Shown here: positions 1-7,903 of the stretch, piece by piece | How positions within the stretch are numbered: position 1 is the stretch's first letter | Layout of the letters: each line of letters opens with the position of its first letter | Assembly (NCBI GenBank): GCA_016185065.1 | Contig: JACPOL010000008.1 | Span: forward strand, 62,001 to 126,000 | Source of the DNA: Chlamydiales bacterium | Lineage (GTDB): Bacteria > Chlamydiota > Chlamydiia > Chlamydiales > Rhabdochlamydiaceae | Direction: 5' to 3' | DNA: 64,000 nt | The notes under the pieces: model-generated | The model's database searches: none | The model's input: the letters and a program-made list of their open reading frames with translations, nothing else | Told to the model about the DNA's origin: nothing | Program-made: the position numbers and the translations under genes

Positions 1-570
1 GGAGGCCTCGATTAACTTGTAGTTAAAGCGCTCGAGCGTTGAATAGAGAGGAAGAATCATGAAGGGGAGGTAGTAGTAGACCATCATCACCATGATTGCA
101 AAGAGGGAGTTGAGCATGTGCAGAGGCTCGTCGATGATCCCTAAGTTGGTGAGAAGAATATTTAAGAAGCCCTGCTTTTCAAGCACGAAGAACCAGGCAT
201 AGACGTGAAGCAGGAAGTTGGTCCAGAAGGGGACGATAAGAAGGAAGAGAAAGAGGCTTTTGAACCGCTTTCCGCGGAAGGCAAGAAAGTAGGCGAAAGG
301 GTAGCCGATAAGAAGGCAGAGGATCGCATTTCCAAGCGCAAGCAAGAGCGAGTTTCCGATCACACGCAGATAGAGAGGGGAGAAGAAGGGGAGGATCTTC
401 TCTAGAGTGAGCCCTTCGATCTCTCCGCTTAGAGAGAACTTCAAGAAACTTGAGACGACAATTAAGAGTAGAGGAATGTAGAAAAAGAGAAACTGCCAGA
501 TCAGCGCAGGAACGCCGATTGCAAAAGGAACTTCAGAGGTGGGCGGTCTTGGTAAAAAGCGGATTTTCAT
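1..570 (-). CDS. potB: Spermidine/putrescine-type ABC transporter permease, PotB-like (partial)
   Basis: Inner-membrane permease of a polyamine-type ABC importer; the 190 N-terminal residues are present and the C-terminus lies outside the window. Read on the minus strand it opens [10 protein letters not shown] and shows four hydrophobic stretches near residues 18-38, 75-95, 102-125 and 155-175. It breaks off at NYKLIEAS, the start of the EAA loop that docks on the ATPase. The start codon overlaps the potA stop in an ATGA, so the two are co-translated, and potC and potD would be expected just beyond the window edge. The substrate class is inferred from the family and the PotA-like partner; another organic solute or iron is possible. 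Confidence 0.85.
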   Translation of the reverse strand, partial: MKIRFLPRPPTSEVPFAIGVPALIWQFLFFYIPLLLIVVSSFLKFSLSGEIEGLTLEKILPFFSPLYLRVIGNSLLLALGNAILCLLIGYPFAYFLAFRGKRFKSLFLFLLIVPFWTNFLLHVYAWFFVLEKQGFLNILLTNLGIIDEPLHMLNSLFAIMVMMVYYYLPFMILPLYSTLERFNYKLIEAS

Positions 571-1709
571 CTTTCTAGGATCACCACGTTCTCTTTTTGC
601 CAGTAGAGATTAACCTCGTTGTCGTAGTCGATCACCTCTTGTGGGAAGTGCTCCTCATTCTGTTCGAAGACTTGCACGCGAAGCTGGTTTTTTAGACGCA
701 CGTTATACTGCGTTGAGCGCCCATGGTAGACGATCGATTGTACGACTCCTTTCACACAGTTAGAAAAGTTCTTTACCTCTTTTTTTGAGATGAAGATCTT
801 CTCGGGACGCAAGCTAAGCAGGACATCCTGCCCCTCTCTCATCCAGTCGCGTTTTTGTGGAAGGGCGATCTTGAACTTGCCAAGATCTTCTACCTCGATT
901 TCGGGTTCGCCCTCTAAGTTTCTGAGTTTTCCGCCGACGATATTTGTAGTTCCTACAAACTTAGCCACAAAAGAGCTGATAGGAAATTCGTAGATCTCTT
1001 TCGGCGTTCCGATCTGCTCAATCTCGCCATCGTAGTTCATGATCGCCATCTGATCGGCCACAGTGAGCGCTTCAAACTGATCGTGTGTGACGTAGACGAA
1101 GGTTGTTTTAAGCTTGTCTTGAAGCTCGATGAGTTCAATCAGCATGCGCTCGCGTAATTTAAAGTCGAGAGCAGCTAGAGGCTCATCCAGAAGAAGCACA
1201 GCGGGCTCGTTCACAATTGCTCTTGCAAGAGCCACGCGCTGCTGCTGGCCCCCAGATAGCTGGCTTGTGAGCTTATAGATGTGCTTCTGAAGGTGGAAGG
1301 CTTCGAGAATCTTCAGCACCTTCTGCTCGATCTCTTCCTTCGGAAGTTTTTTTAGCTTCAGGCTATATGCGACATTGTCGAAGACGTCGAGATGCGGGAA
1401 GAGGGCGTAGTTCTGGAATACGATATTGACTGGACGTTCGTGGATAGGCAGGTGGGTGATCTCCTCGTTTCCAAGGTAGATCGCGCCGGAGTCTGCAGTT
1501 TCGAGACCCGCGATTAGGCGAAGAAGAGTTGTCTTGCCGCACCCGCTCGGCCCTAAAAGAGCAAAAAACTTTCCTGCAGGTATAGAGAGGTTTACCCCAT
1601 CGATGATGAGGCCGCCGTTGATCGTCTTCTTCAGTTTTTCAAGTCTAATACTTCTCATGAACTTCTTTGCCGAGCGTGTTACACATTTTTTACATAATCG
1701 ATTCTCCAT
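567..1709 (-). CDS. potA: Polyamine-type ABC transporter ATP-binding protein, PotA-like
   Basis: Cytoplasmic ATPase energising the importer whose permease follows. Visible motifs: Walker [10 protein letters not shown] (53-61), Q-loop (Q99), signature LSGGQQQR (151-158), Walker B LLLDEP (172-177), H-loop H209, then a TOBE-type C-terminal region (about 250-380) typical of the PotA/FbpC/MalK group. The ATG at 1709 has a GGGAAG a few bases upstream; a second in-frame ATG at 1658 (MRSIRLEKL) would give a protein without the odd Cys-rich leader MENRLCKKC and is a fair alternative. It diverges from trxB across about 80 bp that must hold both promoters. Confidence 0.88.
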   Translation of the reverse strand: MENRLCKKCVTRSAKKFMRSIRLEKLKKTINGGLIIDGVNLSIPAGKFFALLGPSGCGKTTLLRLIAGLETADSGAIYLGNEEITHLPIHERPVNIVFQNYALFPHLDVFDNVAYSLKLKKLPKEEIEQKVLKILEAFHLQKHIYKLTSQLSGGQQQRVALARAIVNEPAVLLLDEPLAALDFKLRERMLIELIELQDKLKTTFVYVTHDQFEALTVADQMAIMNYDGEIEQIGTPKEIYEFPISSFVAKFVGTTNIVGGKLRNLEGEPEIEVEDLGKFKIALPQKRDWMREGQDVLLSLRPEKIFISKKEVKNFSNCVKGVVQSIVYHGRSTQYNVRLKNQLRVQVFEQNEEHFPQEVIDYDNEVNLYWQKENVVILER

Positions 1710-1786
1710 TTTACTTCCCGCGATTTGATTTCGCTAGTCGAAATATGCAAATCCGTGTAAAAAAATCACATTTACTGGAGATTAGG

Positions 1787-2740
1787 ATGGAGAAGAGAAA
1801 AGTAGTCATCATCGGCTCGGGCCCGGCGGCGTATACCGCTGCCATTTATGCAGCTCGAGCAAACCTCGCACCGCTGGTTTATGAGGGCTTTTATGCGGGC
1901 CCAGCTGGTGGCCAGCTCATGACAACCACAGAAGTAGAAAACTATCCAGGATTCCCTGAAGGAATTACTGGGCCTGAGCTCATGGATAAGTTTCGCCGCC
2001 AGGCGGAGCGCTTTGGAACCGCGATCATCACAGAAGATGTGGTGAGCGTCGATATGAAGAGCCGTCCCTTTATTGTGAAGGGAAGTCCTACAACTGTTCA
2101 AGCAGACGCGATCATCATCGCAACTGGTGCGATGGCCTGCCGCCTCGATGTTCCTGGCACTAAAGATGGCGAGTTCTGGCAGAAGGGTGTCACCGCCTGT
2201 GCTGTCTGCGATGGTGCCATGCCAATCTTTCGCAATCGAGAGCTCTATGTGATCGGGGGAGGGGATAGCGCCGTAGAAGAGGCTGTTTTTCTCACTAAAT
2301 TTGGAAGTAAAGTTTATCTCGTCCACCGAAGAGACCACTTAAGAGCTTCTAAGATCATGGCAGAGCGCGCCCTCCGCCATCCCAAAGTCGAGATCCTCTG
2401 GAACCATGTTCTACTGCGCGTTGAAGGCGATGATGTTGTTAAAAGCGTCACCCTTCAAGACGTTAAGACTAATGAAGAGAAGAAGCGGGACGCTGGCGGC
2501 GTCTTTTTCGCTATTGGTCATGAACCTAATACAAAATTTTTAAATGGCCAAGTTGAACTAGCAGAGAAGGGCTACATAAAAGTAACAGCTGGCACAACGC
2601 GTACAAGTGTCGAAGGAGTATTTGCTGCAGGAGATGTTCAGGATCCCACTTACAGGCAGGCGGTATCCGCTGCCGGCTCTGGCTGCATGGCTGCACTTGA
2701 TGCAGAGCGCTGGCTCTCAGCTAAGGGTCTCATCGACTGA
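1787..2740 (+). CDS. trxB: Thioredoxin reductase
   Basis: FAD- and NADPH-dependent reductase that keeps thioredoxin reduced in the cytosol. 317 aa, the normal length. FAD-binding GSGPAA (10-15), redox-active CAVC (138-141) in the expected CAVCDG context, NADPH-binding GGGDSA (157-162) and the C-terminal FAD motif AAGDVQD are all intact. The frame stays open further upstream, but the ATG at 1787 was chosen because it follows GGAG-ATTAGG and starts directly at [12 protein letters not shown]. Its stop overlaps the ATG of the next gene by one base, so the barrel protein downstream is probably translationally coupled. In C. trachomatis trxB is next to acpS; here the barrel gene and a palindromic element lie between them. 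Confidence 0.95.
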   Translation: MEKRKVVIIGSGPAAYTAAIYAARANLAPLVYEGFYAGPAGGQLMTTTEVENYPGFPEGITGPELMDKFRRQAERFGTAIITEDVVSVDMKSRPFIVKGSPTTVQADAIIIATGAMACRLDVPGTKDGEFWQKGVTACAVCDGAMPIFRNRELYVIGGGDSAVEEAVFLTKFGSKVYLVHRRDHLRASKIMAERALRHPKVEILWNHVLLRVEGDDVVKSVTLQDVKTNEEKKRDAGGVFFAIGHEPNTKFLNGQVELAEKGYIKVTAGTTRTSVEGVFAAGDVQDPTYRQAVSAAGSGCMAALDAERWLSAKGLID

Positions 2741-3555
2741 TGCGAAAGAGCCTTCTTCTTCTCTCAATTCTGCTTCCCCAAGCGCTCACAGCGCTGCCCA
2801 AAAAGCCTTGGCTTGGGAATGTGTATGAATTTTTTCTAGATACTAGCTACACCTTCAGCTTCTATAGAAGAGTAGCAAATGGTGAGCCTGGGACTCACCA
2901 CTCTTCGAATGACAACCAGTTTTTTGTAGGATTAGGCTTTACTCCATCTGAGTATTACGACCTAGCAGTAGAGGCTGAAGTCTCCGACACTACTAGACAG
3001 TCCTGGAATGTGCGCAGCGCAGCTATCCAAGGCCGGTATCTCTGGTTAGATGATATCCTCGGAGACCCCTTAAGTCTTACAACAGGCGTCTCGATTCGGG
3101 GAGTTCACCATAGCAGTTTGAAAGACATTAGCTGTCCCTATTCGGGCGAAGCCAACTTTGAGCTTAACATGAGCCTCGGAAAAGAGTGGAGCCGTGGCCC
3201 CTTCTGGAATCTTCGCACTTTTGGATATGGAGCTGTTGGCATCGCCAACCGAGGATCTCCATGGACGCAGTTTCTGGCTGTACTCGAGACCAACCACCTA
3301 GACAAGTACCGCTTTAATCTGTTTGCTCGAGGGGATTTTGGTTTTGGGAATAAGAACTTCGTCAATGTGAACCACTTTTTGGGATATGGTTCGATCCACC
3401 ACCAGTCTGTAGATATCGGCGCTGGATACCGACGGATGTTTGATCTCTGGGGTTCTCTAACCTTCGAATACGCGCACCGCGTCTATGCCCACGCCTATCC
3501 ACAAGGCACTAACTTCTTCACTCTCTGGTACCACCTTCCCTTCTCCCTCTTCTAA
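2740..3555 (+). CDS. Putative outer-membrane beta-barrel protein
   Basis: Unrecognised protein of 271 aa with an N-terminal signal peptide ([20 protein letters not shown], cleavage near residue 18). The mature part is rich in aromatic residues and in alternating polar/hydrophobic stretches of beta-strand length and ends in FSLF, a terminal phenylalanine as recognised by the BAM complex. This supports an outer-membrane barrel of perhaps 10-12 strands. The ATG overlaps the trxB stop (TGATG). It is followed directly by palindromic element A1. The function is unknown; a secreted beta-rich periplasmic protein is the alternative. Confidence 0.7.
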   Translation: MRKSLLLLSILLPQALTALPKKPWLGNVYEFFLDTSYTFSFYRRVANGEPGTHHSSNDNQFFVGLGFTPSEYYDLAVEAEVSDTTRQSWNVRSAAIQGRYLWLDDILGDPLSLTTGVSIRGVHHSSLKDISCPYSGEANFELNMSLGKEWSRGPFWNLRTFGYGAVGIANRGSPWTQFLAVLETNHLDKYRFNLFARGDFGFGNKNFVNVNHFLGYGSIHHQSVDIGAGYRRMFDLWGSLTFEYAHRVYAHAYPQGTNFFTLWYHLPFSLF

Positions 3556-3559
3556 GAGT

Positions 3560-3689
3560 CTCTTTTTTGGAGTGCGGCGACTCGGCGCCGCTTTTCTTAA
3601 AATCGACTTGTCGATTTTTCTTTGAAGGGAGAGATCGCCAAGTCGATCTCAAGAAAAGCGGCGCCGAGTCGCCGCACTCCAAAAAAGAG
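3560..3689. repeat. Palindromic element A1 (complete)
   Basis: A perfect 39-bp inverted repeat (3560-3598 and 3651-3689) carrying the core GGAGTGCGGCGACTCGGCGC and flanked outside by CTCTTTTTT/AAAAAAGAG. Each arm continues into its own small hairpin: AAAATCGAC/GTCGATTTT on the left (end alpha) and GAGATCG/CGATCTC on the right (end beta). The T-run precedes the stem and the A-run follows it, the reverse of an intrinsic terminator. It lies between the 3' ends of the barrel gene and acpS. Copies or halves recur at 10030, 24179, 25721 and 41032. Confidence 0.95.
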
Positions 3690-3695
3690 GATTCT

Positions 3696-4082
3696 CTAGT
3701 GGGTCCAGATGGCGACTGCGGTGACGTAGAGTTTGCAGTGGCTGATAGAGAGGTGAATTTGTGGATCGTTAAATGTTTTTTTTGCCCGCGCAGAAAAGAA
3801 GACCTGCGGCCTTCCCTTTTCGTTGTTGATGATCTCGATGTCCTGCCAAGAGAGGTGCTCGCCGATACCCACTCCAAGAGCTTTAGAGATCGCCTCCTTT
3901 GCGGAGAATCTAGCAGCGAAATTGGGTGCAGGGGCTTGGTGCTTTAAACAGTAGGCCCGCTCCTTTTCTGTAAAAACGCGCTCCAGGAAGCGACTTCCAT
4001 GCTCGCTGATGCTTTCGCTGATCCGCTCGATCTCGACGATGTCGTTTCCAATGCCCAATATCGAAGAGTGTTTTTCACTCAT
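3696..4082 (-). CDS. acpS: Holo-[acyl-carrier-protein] synthase
   Basis: Transfers the phosphopantetheine arm of CoA to acyl carrier protein, activating fatty-acid synthesis. 128 aa, a usual length. The Mg-binding aspartate sits in IGNDIVEIER (D14) and the catalytic/metal glutamate in RFSAKEAISKALG (E63); the C-terminal SISHCKLYVTAVA strand is also typical. The start at 4082 overlaps the last 8 bases of the upstream PIN-TRAM gene (ATGAGTGA); the longer frame beginning at 4118 lies inside that gene and is not needed. The stop is only 6 bp from element A1. Confidence 0.93.
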   Translation of the reverse strand: MSEKHSSILGIGNDIVEIERISESISEHGSRFLERVFTEKERAYCLKHQAPAPNFAARFSAKEAISKALGVGIGEHLSWQDIEIINNEKGRPQVFFSARAKKTFNDPQIHLSISHCKLYVTAVAIWTH

Positions 4083-5145
4083 CTTCGCCCTCGCCTTCCA
4101 TGCCTTCAGATGTCTCAAGATCCATTGCGTTGCAGAAGATCATTCTGCCTGCACTCGTGTGCTTAACAGATAACACGCGCGCTTCAATCAACTCGCCCAA
4201 GTATTTTCCGCCGCCATTAACCACGACCATCGTGCCGTCTTCGAGATATCCAACACCCTGTTGAGGCTCTTTTCCATAGCGCTGAATCTTGATCTTGATG
4301 AACTCGCCAGCTTGCATCAGCGGTTTAAGCGCATTGGATAGAACATGCAGGTTGACCACTCTCACTCCATCCAAAGATGCGATTTGCATCCGACTCACAT
4401 CAGCAGAGAGAATGTTAGAATCTAAAAGTCGAGCTAAGCGCACAAGTTTTGACGAGATCTCTTTTACTTCTGGAAAGTCGGTATCATTGTAGCGCATCTC
4501 TAAAGTAGGGATCGCTTCAAGTTTTTTTAGGACATCGAGAGAGCGTCTCGCCTTTAGCTTTGTAATCTCATCTCCGGTTTCCGACTGCGCATATAGCTCT
4601 TTAACAACGAAGCGAGGAAAGACCAGCTGATGATCAAAGATGCCGCTTGCGCAGAGGTCTATGACGCGTGCATCAGCTAAGATCGACTGGTCGACCAGTA
4701 GATCCTTCTTCTTCTGAATCGAAGGAGCAAATTTCACAAATGGGATGCTGACATAGAGCTCATCAGAGGCGCGAAGCGTCATGATCGCACCAAGGTAGGT
4801 GCCAAAAAGAAAGAGAGCGATCTTGATGATCTCTAGAGTTTGAGGCTGGAGAGTGACGGAAATAGAGCTAATATCTAGAACCGCATCGAACGTTAGCACT
4901 AGCGCTTGCCCCATCAGGTAACCGATAAAGATACCGATGATCGCCACGTTGAAAGCGCGCAGATTAAAGCGCCTGAAAAGATTATCGAAACCCACCAGCA
5001 GAAAGCCAAAGAGCAGTCCGATGACTACTCCAATGGTAGCGTTCATGCCCGTCTTTCCAGCTGGAGAGGAGAGCATAAATGTGGTCATGAAGAAGACGCT
5101 GAGGATCATGAAGAGAATTCTTAAGAATGCGAGAGAGATGTTCAT
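4075..5145 (-). CDS. PIN-TRAM domain integral membrane protein (YacL-like)
   Basis: 356 aa. Four N-terminal transmembrane segments (about 5-27, 35-53, 65-88, 103-124) are followed by a PIN nuclease-like domain (about 145-275) with acidic residues in the expected places (D152 in LLVDQSIL, E183 in VVKELY, D's in LLDSNILSAD) and a C-terminal TRAM domain (about 280-345, with a GYLEDGTMVVVNGG stretch). This architecture is the Bacillus YacL type, a putative membrane-anchored RNase whose target is unknown. The start has a good GGAG. It is coupled to acpS by overlap and diverges from the small membrane protein at 5224. Confidence 0.85.
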   Translation of the reverse strand: MNISLAFLRILFMILSVFFMTTFMLSSPAGKTGMNATIGVVIGLLFGFLLVGFDNLFRRFNLRAFNVAIIGIFIGYLMGQALVLTFDAVLDISSISVTLQPQTLEIIKIALFLFGTYLGAIMTLRASDELYVSIPFVKFAPSIQKKKDLLVDQSILADARVIDLCASGIFDHQLVFPRFVVKELYAQSETGDEITKLKARRSLDVLKKLEAIPTLEMRYNDTDFPEVKEISSKLVRLARLLDSNILSADVSRMQIASLDGVRVVNLHVLSNALKPLMQAGEFIKIKIQRYGKEPQQGVGYLEDGTMVVVNGGGKYLGELIEARVLSVKHTSAGRMIFCNAMDLETSEGMEGEGEDE

Positions 5146-5223
5146 CTTTTACTCCAAAATTATTATATAATGATCTAGACTGAGTCTAGTGAGTCAAATA
5201 TTTTTTGTCTAAGGAAGAATCAA

Positions 5224-5718
5224 ATGAATTTTACACCTGTAATTGCGATCGTAGCATCTGGAATTCTCTGGCTTGTAGGCGGATTGTTCCTTCTAATCAA
5301 AGGCCTTAATCTCGTCGTCCTCGCCGTAAACCCAGAGTATTTCGGAGCGCACGCTGCGCTGGTTCCCTATCTCTCGACTCTTGTGGGAGGAAAAGAGCAG
5401 GCAGCTCTTCTCGTGATCACATTTGGGCTTCTGATTGGGCTTTTTAAAGGACGTGTTGTGCTCGCTAAGTCTGTAAAGAGAGTGGTTGCGCGTATTCTGT
5501 CGCTCCCACTGCCGATCAAAATCCAGCAGATCTACTCTTGGAAGTATGTCGCGCTCATCGGTTCAATGGTAGGCCTTGGCGTTGCCATTCGCTGGATGCA
5601 GCTACCAGTTGATCTGCACGGCCTAATCGACGTCGCAATCGGTTCATCTCTTGTGAACGGCTCGATGATCTACTTCAGACTCGCCGTCTTCTCCAAAGAG
5701 AGCCAACCCAAACTCTAA
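5224..5718 (+). CDS. Conserved hypothetical membrane protein, four TM segments
   Basis: 164 aa, not recognised. Hydrophobic segments near residues 7-34, 62-77, 110-124 and 132-150, with a basic loop around 78-95 (FKGRVVLAKSVKRVVAR) that should face the cytoplasm by the positive-inside rule. An AAGGAAG lies 6 bases before the ATG. It is divergent from the PIN-TRAM gene and followed by a 14-bp hairpin at 5721. No catalytic signature is visible, so no function is proposed. Confidence 0.65.
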   Translation: MNFTPVIAIVASGILWLVGGLFLLIKGLNLVVLAVNPEYFGAHAALVPYLSTLVGGKEQAALLVITFGLLIGLFKGRVVLAKSVKRVVARILSLPLPIKIQQIYSWKYVALIGSMVGLGVAIRWMQLPVDLHGLIDVAIGSSLVNGSMIYFRLAVFSKESQPKL

Positions 5719-5720
5719 CA

Positions 5721-5752
5721 CTACACTCTTTCGCGTCTGCGAAAGAGTGTAG
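5721..5752. terminator. Strong hairpin after the 5224 gene
   Basis: Perfect 14-bp stem CTACACTCTTTCGC / GCGAAAGAGTGTAG with a GTCT loop, starting two bases after the stop codon. There is no T-run on either side, so it may be a Rho-assisted or bidirectional terminator, or the edge of the palindromic element that follows. Confidence 0.55.
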
Positions 5753-5775
5753 GCCCGCCAGGGAAAGTGGACAGC

Positions 5776-5910
5776 AATGGACTAGAAATGGACAGGAAAC
5801 GGACGAAAATGGACAGGCGGGCAAGAAAGAGGAAATAGAGAATTTCTTTCTTCAGCGCGCGTCCTTTCTTTGTCCATTCTCGTCCGTTTCCTGTCCATTC
5901 CTTGTCCATT
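5776..5910. repeat. Palindromic element D with internal GGACA-type subrepeats
   Basis: Imperfect inverted repeat with arms of about 40 bp (5776-5815 and 5871-5910). Each arm is itself built from short direct repeats: ATGGACAGG, ACGGACGAA and ATGGACA on the left, mirrored as TGTCCATT, CGTCCGTTTCC and TGTCCATTCC on the right. It lies between the convergent ends of the 5224 gene and rlmH. No second copy was found in this window. Confidence 0.85.
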
Positions 5911-5938
5911 TTTTCTTCTATGCGCGCTCTTCTTTTTC

Positions 5939-6364
5939 TTACTTGTGGTAGGGGGAGCCGCGGTTGATTTCGAAGGCGCGGTAGACCTGTTCGAGGAGAA
6001 TGATGCGAGTAAGCTGGTGGGTGAAGGTGAGGGGAGAGAAGCTGATGAGCGACTTGGCTTGTCTTTTGATTTGAGGGGGAAGACCTTCTGCACCGCCGAT
6101 AACAAGAGAGAGGCGGCTTCCGCCGTCTGTTAGGCTCTGGATCAGCCACTTTGAAAAAACTTCGCTGGTCATGAGTTTGCCTTTTGGGTCGAGGCAGATA
6201 AAGCCGCTCTCTTTTTCAATAAGACGGATGAGCCCCTCATCATCTTTTGCAAGGAGCCACTCGATGGAGCAGGTGGACTTCAGGCGATGGGTGTACTCTT
6301 GGAGCGCCTCCTCAAGCCAGCTCTCTTTGTTTTTTCCGATAGTGAAAATTTTGATGCGATACAT
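5939..6364 (-). CDS. rlmH: 23S rRNA pseudouridine-1915 N3-methyltransferase
   Basis: SPOUT-family methyltransferase that modifies helix 69 of the large ribosomal subunit. 141 aa, within the family's range; the N-terminal YRIKIFTIGKNKESW, the SAM-binding knot LVIGGAEGLPP and the C-terminal LSFSPLTFTHQLTRIILLEQ are all present, ending in the conserved YHK. It diverges from lgt with only 14 bp between the two start codons, so the promoter of each must overlap the other gene. Confidence 0.95.
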   Translation of the reverse strand: MYRIKIFTIGKNKESWLEEALQEYTHRLKSTCSIEWLLAKDDEGLIRLIEKESGFICLDPKGKLMTSEVFSKWLIQSLTDGGSRLSLVIGGAEGLPPQIKRQAKSLISFSPLTFTHQLTRIILLEQVYRAFEINRGSPYHK

Positions 6365-6378
6365 TAGTCTAGGAACCT

Positions 6379-7206
6379 ATGAGTTATATCTTCTGGGATC
6401 CTTCTAGGGCGATCTTTGACTTTCCCCTTCCTCTGATAGGAAGGCCTATTCTCTGGTATGGATTCTTTTTTGCATTAGGTTTTTTTCTCGGCTATTGGAT
6501 CCTGCTCTACGTCCTCAAGCGGATTCTTTCAGATCCCTTAAAGATCAAAATGGTTGCCGACCGGATTACGATATACGTCGTTGTAGGAACGGTTGTTGGG
6601 GCAAGACTCGGAGACCTTCTCTTTTACCAAGACCTCTCTCAATATGCGCACGACCCTTTGGGCGCGCTAAGAGTTTGGGAGGGGGGCCTCGCCAGCCATG
6701 GAGGTGCGATCGGCATCATGATCGCGCTCTACCTCCTTTCTAGACGCGCCAAAAAAGGTCTACCGAAATTCTCCTGGCTTTCTCTTCTCGACATTGTTGT
6801 GATTCCCACAGCTTTCGTAGCTAGTTTCATCCGCATAGGCAACTTCTTTAACCAGGAGATTCTGGGCCGCGTCACAACGCTTCCATGGGCTGTAATCTTT
6901 GGACATCCAGCGGATGGGAGTTATCCCGCTCCGAGGCATCCCGTACAGCTCTACGAGTCGCTAGCCTACCTTCTCATTTTTGTAGTGTTAATCACTCTCT
7001 GGAGGGGCTATCCCGCCTGGAGAAGAACAGGAAAGATGTGCGGCCTCTTCCTGCTTCTCGTCTTCAGCTTTCGTTTTTTCGTTGAATTTCTCAAGGAGGA
7101 GCAGAGCCTACTCCTCTCTGCCAGCGCCCCGCTTCAGATGGGACAGCTGCTGAGCCTTCCCTTCATCTTATTGGGCACCTACTTTCTTTTGAGACAAGAC
7201 AAGTAA
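6379..7206 (+). CDS. lgt: Prolipoprotein diacylglyceryl transferase
   Basis: Seven-helix inner-membrane enzyme that adds diacylglycerol to the lipobox cysteine of prolipoproteins; the lipoprotein at 29797 is a plausible substrate. 275 aa. Family motifs are visible in order: LWYGFFFALGF, GARLGDLLFY, the catalytic-loop SHGGAIGI, RIGNFFNQEILGR (the Lgt signature) and HPVQLYESL. In C. trachomatis lgt (CT252) follows dnaA-yidC; here those lie 30 kb away at 37.1-40.4 kb, so the cluster has been split. Confidence 0.95.
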   Translation: MSYIFWDPSRAIFDFPLPLIGRPILWYGFFFALGFFLGYWILLYVLKRILSDPLKIKMVADRITIYVVVGTVVGARLGDLLFYQDLSQYAHDPLGALRVWEGGLASHGGAIGIMIALYLLSRRAKKGLPKFSWLSLLDIVVIPTAFVASFIRIGNFFNQEILGRVTTLPWAVIFGHPADGSYPAPRHPVQLYESLAYLLIFVVLITLWRGYPAWRRTGKMCGLFLLLVFSFRFFVEFLKEEQSLLLSASAPLQMGQLLSLPFILLGTYFLLRQDK

Positions 7207-7273
7207 AAATTTCTTTCCTGTTTTCTCTCTTTCAGTCTATAAAGTTCCGTTTTTCTAACTTCAGGAGACAAGA

Positions 7274-7891
7274 ATGAGTACATATACTGCTTCACTACAA
7301 CTGCCGCTGCCTACACCCAGTTTAGAACAATGGATTAGCGATGCTGAATACTATCTAACCGACTGGGCCCAATATCCTGTAATTGGAACTCCAGCTGGAG
7401 CTCTTCAAGCAGTTATGGGGGCCGTTCAGCTTGTTGCAGCTGTCGCTCTTGCGATTCTGCTAGTGTTGCCTTCATGCATAAGTGAAGACGCAAGAGCCCT
7501 CTTCCTGCGCTCCATTTCGCACATTGTCCATGGAGCAGGAAACATCATCTGCGGTGCGCTACAGTCCATACCCTTTGTTGCTCTTCTTTTAAATCTGCTC
7601 CGCCCTTCGTATGCTGTTGTTGATAAAGGAGAGGCGGGTGAGTATAGATGTTATGTCGTGCCGAGTGCGATACCTCCGGATCAGGCTCTTAAACTGGAAT
7701 GGGCATTTCATACAGGGCAAGAAGGAAAGTTTGTTGGATATGCTCACATCGCTGCAGCCGATAGCTATGTGCGTCTTGGTCGCGAATGCTTTTTGGGACG
7801 GCTTCACTGGCACCTTCCTTTGCAAGTCAGAAACATGGGACACAATCTGGATGATGCGAATTTCCAAAAGTCCACCTACCTCTTCGTATAG
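7274..7891 (+). CDS. Hypothetical protein with bilobed hydrophobic domain (Inc-like)
   Basis: 205 aa, not recognised. Two long hydrophobic lobes (about 42-68 and 77-110) separated by a short polar loop sit in the N-terminal half with no signal peptide. The C-terminal 90 residues are soluble. This two-lobed hairpin is the hallmark used to predict chlamydial inclusion-membrane proteins, which are exported by type III secretion; it is a topology argument only. An AGGAGA lies upstream of the ATG and a TATAAAG about 25 bp further up. It is followed 12 bp later by the solenoid gene at 7904, probably in one transcript. Confidence 0.6.
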   Translation: MSTYTASLQLPLPTPSLEQWISDAEYYLTDWAQYPVIGTPAGALQAVMGAVQLVAAVALAILLVLPSCISEDARALFLRSISHIVHGAGNIICGALQSIPFVALLLNLLRPSYAVVDKGEAGEYRCYVVPSAIPPDQALKLEWAFHTGQEGKFVGYAHIAAADSYVRLGRECFLGRLHWHLPLQVRNMGHNLDDANFQKSTYLFV

Positions 7892-7903
7892 GGAAATAAC
7901 ATT

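Noticed and set aside
205..405. 66-residue charged frame on the plus strand
   Set aside because: Antisense shadow of potB, whose minus-strand reading gives a clear membrane permease.
1772..2338. 188-residue minus-strand frame antisense to trxB
   Set aside because: Fully contained in trxB, which has all its redox and cofactor motifs; no motif in the antisense frame.
3560..3689. Element A1 as an ordinary intrinsic terminator
   Set aside because: The T-run precedes and the A-run follows the stem on both strands, the wrong order for Rho-independent termination.
3567..3947. Open frames through element A1 and A2 arms encoding ECGDSAPLFLKS-type peptides
   Set aside because: They arise because the palindrome arms lack stops in one frame; the same peptide appears in both directions, and the frames run antisense into acpS or ssb leader. 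No ribosome-binding site.
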